Of a stretch of DNA of 6,616 nt, positions 6,159 through 6,616 are shown piece by piece. The stretch is taken from NCBI GenBank assembly GCA_022565015.1, contig JADFKI010000214.1, positions 1 through 6,616 on the forward strand, given 5' to 3'. The DNA is from Chloroflexota bacterium (GTDB lineage: Bacteria; Chloroflexota; Dehalococcoidia; Lucifugimonadales; JADFKI01). A program made the translations under genes and the position numbers. The notes beneath the pieces were generated by a model. The model was not told the DNA's origin and made no database searches. It was given only the letters and a program-made list of their open reading frames with translations. The stretch's first letter is position 1. Each line of letters begins with the position of its first letter.

Positions 6159-6616
6159 CTAAAGCGTCCTCAGCCTGGGGATGGACAGCTCGCTGGTGAT
6201 GTCGTCGAACCACTCTATGACCTCTTTGTGCAACGGTATGCCGTTGGCGCGACGGTCCTGCTCCTCCTCGTATTCCGAGAGGCCGGGATACAGCACCCGG
6301 TCGAAGCCGGGCGCAGGCTTCGTCTCCCGCAACATCTTCAGCATGCGGTCCATCTTCTCCTTGAAGTCGTCGACGTCGGTGAAGGCGGCGATGTTGTACG
6401 CGACGAAGGAGTGCTTGGAGCCGCCGCTGGGGTCGAGCATCGTAGGAAGCACGCCCGAGAGCATGGTGCCCAATATCTCGGTCATCAATGCGAAGCCGTA
6501 GCCCTTGTGGGAGCCCCCCTCCCTGGTGCCTCCCAGCGGGAGCTGGAATTACTGCCCGCGCTCTCTGACGGGCGACTCCTCCATTATCGGCGTGCCCTCC
6601 CTATCGGCGACCCAAC
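6159..6616 (-). CDS. Ldh2-family malate/L-lactate-type dehydrogenase, C-terminal part with in-frame stop
   Basis: The C-terminal 150 or so residues of an NAD(P)-dependent oxidoreductase of the Ldh2/YlbC type, which oxidises 2-hydroxy acids such as malate, L-lactate or ureidoglycolate; the substrate is not determined by this piece. The gene enters from the right edge. Reading on the minus strand from 6614 gives WVADREGTP, then FQLPLGGTREGGSHKGYGFA, a hallmark of the family, then MTEILGTMLSG and a helical, charged C-terminus ending at TAG 6161-6159. Codon 22 of the visible part is TAA (6551-6549), within GQ-stop-FQLPLGG; one base change to TAC or TAT would give Tyr and restore the gene. Family similarity is continuous on both sides, so this is a point lesion or sequence error in a real gene, and the ATG at 6488 is an internal Met, not a start. 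It converges on the pentapeptide gene and is not part of that transcript. Confidence 0.8.

Noticed and set aside
6181..6501. Plus-strand frame opposite the Ldh2-type gene
   Set aside because: The minus strand carries unmistakable Ldh2 family sequence; the plus frame has none.
1..6616. CRISPR arrays, tRNA or rRNA genes, insertion-sequence ends and integration repeats
   Set aside because: Read by eye on both strands, no regularly spaced repeats, cloverleaf with CCA-type acceptor, transposase or long inverted or direct repeats were seen. A computed repeat and tRNA search could still find short ones.

Overview
The window joins two stretches of very different base composition. Positions 1 to about 1476 are strongly AT-rich; from about 1477 to the end the sequence is GC-rich with high third-position GC in its genes. 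The change is abrupt and falls inside two opposed reading frames, so it looks like a recombination breakpoint or a chimeric assembly. The GC-rich part carries a peptidase E homologue, an N-acyl-D-amino-acid deacylase-type amidohydrolase, a pentapeptide-repeat protein and an Ldh2-type dehydrogenase. This mix fits an environmental heterotrophic bacterium; a marine Chloroflexota lineage such as SAR202 is possible, but that is inference from gene content. The AT-rich part cannot be assigned to an organism.

AT-rich segment (1-1476), all on the plus strand: a leader with a possible promoter; a short polysaccharide-deacetylase-like N-terminal fragment (150-275) ending just after a nine-A tract; a 140-residue protein made of three zinc ribbons (329-751), two being an exact-spacing tandem duplication and the third a topoisomerase I-type ribbon; and an unrecognised gene starting at 820, interrupted by an in-frame TAG at 988-990 and cut at the junction.

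GC-rich segment: an uncharacterised protein with about eight membrane spans on the minus strand (1453-2538), with a good sigma-70 promoter at 2602-2630. Then about 450 bases without a convincing gene, ending in a possible three-way-junction RNA leader. Then a plus-strand row: peptidase E (3094-3836, one -1 frame break), deacylase (3941-5317) and pentapeptide-repeat protein (5349-6119). The C-terminal part of an Ldh2-family dehydrogenase converges on it from the right edge (6616-6159), with an in-frame TAA at 6549-6551.

The peptidase, the deacylase and the dehydrogenase fit scavenging of peptides, blocked or D-amino acids and hydroxy acids. The pentapeptide-repeat protein is probably a binding or mimicry protein, not an enzyme. 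Four reading-frame lesions plus one junction in 6.6 kb is a high density. Both frame breaks lie at homopolymers and both would be cured by one extra base, so sequencing or assembly error must be excluded before any recoding is claimed. I do not see a clearly new multi-gene system; the zinc-ribbon protein and the interrupted gene beside it are the least explained parts.
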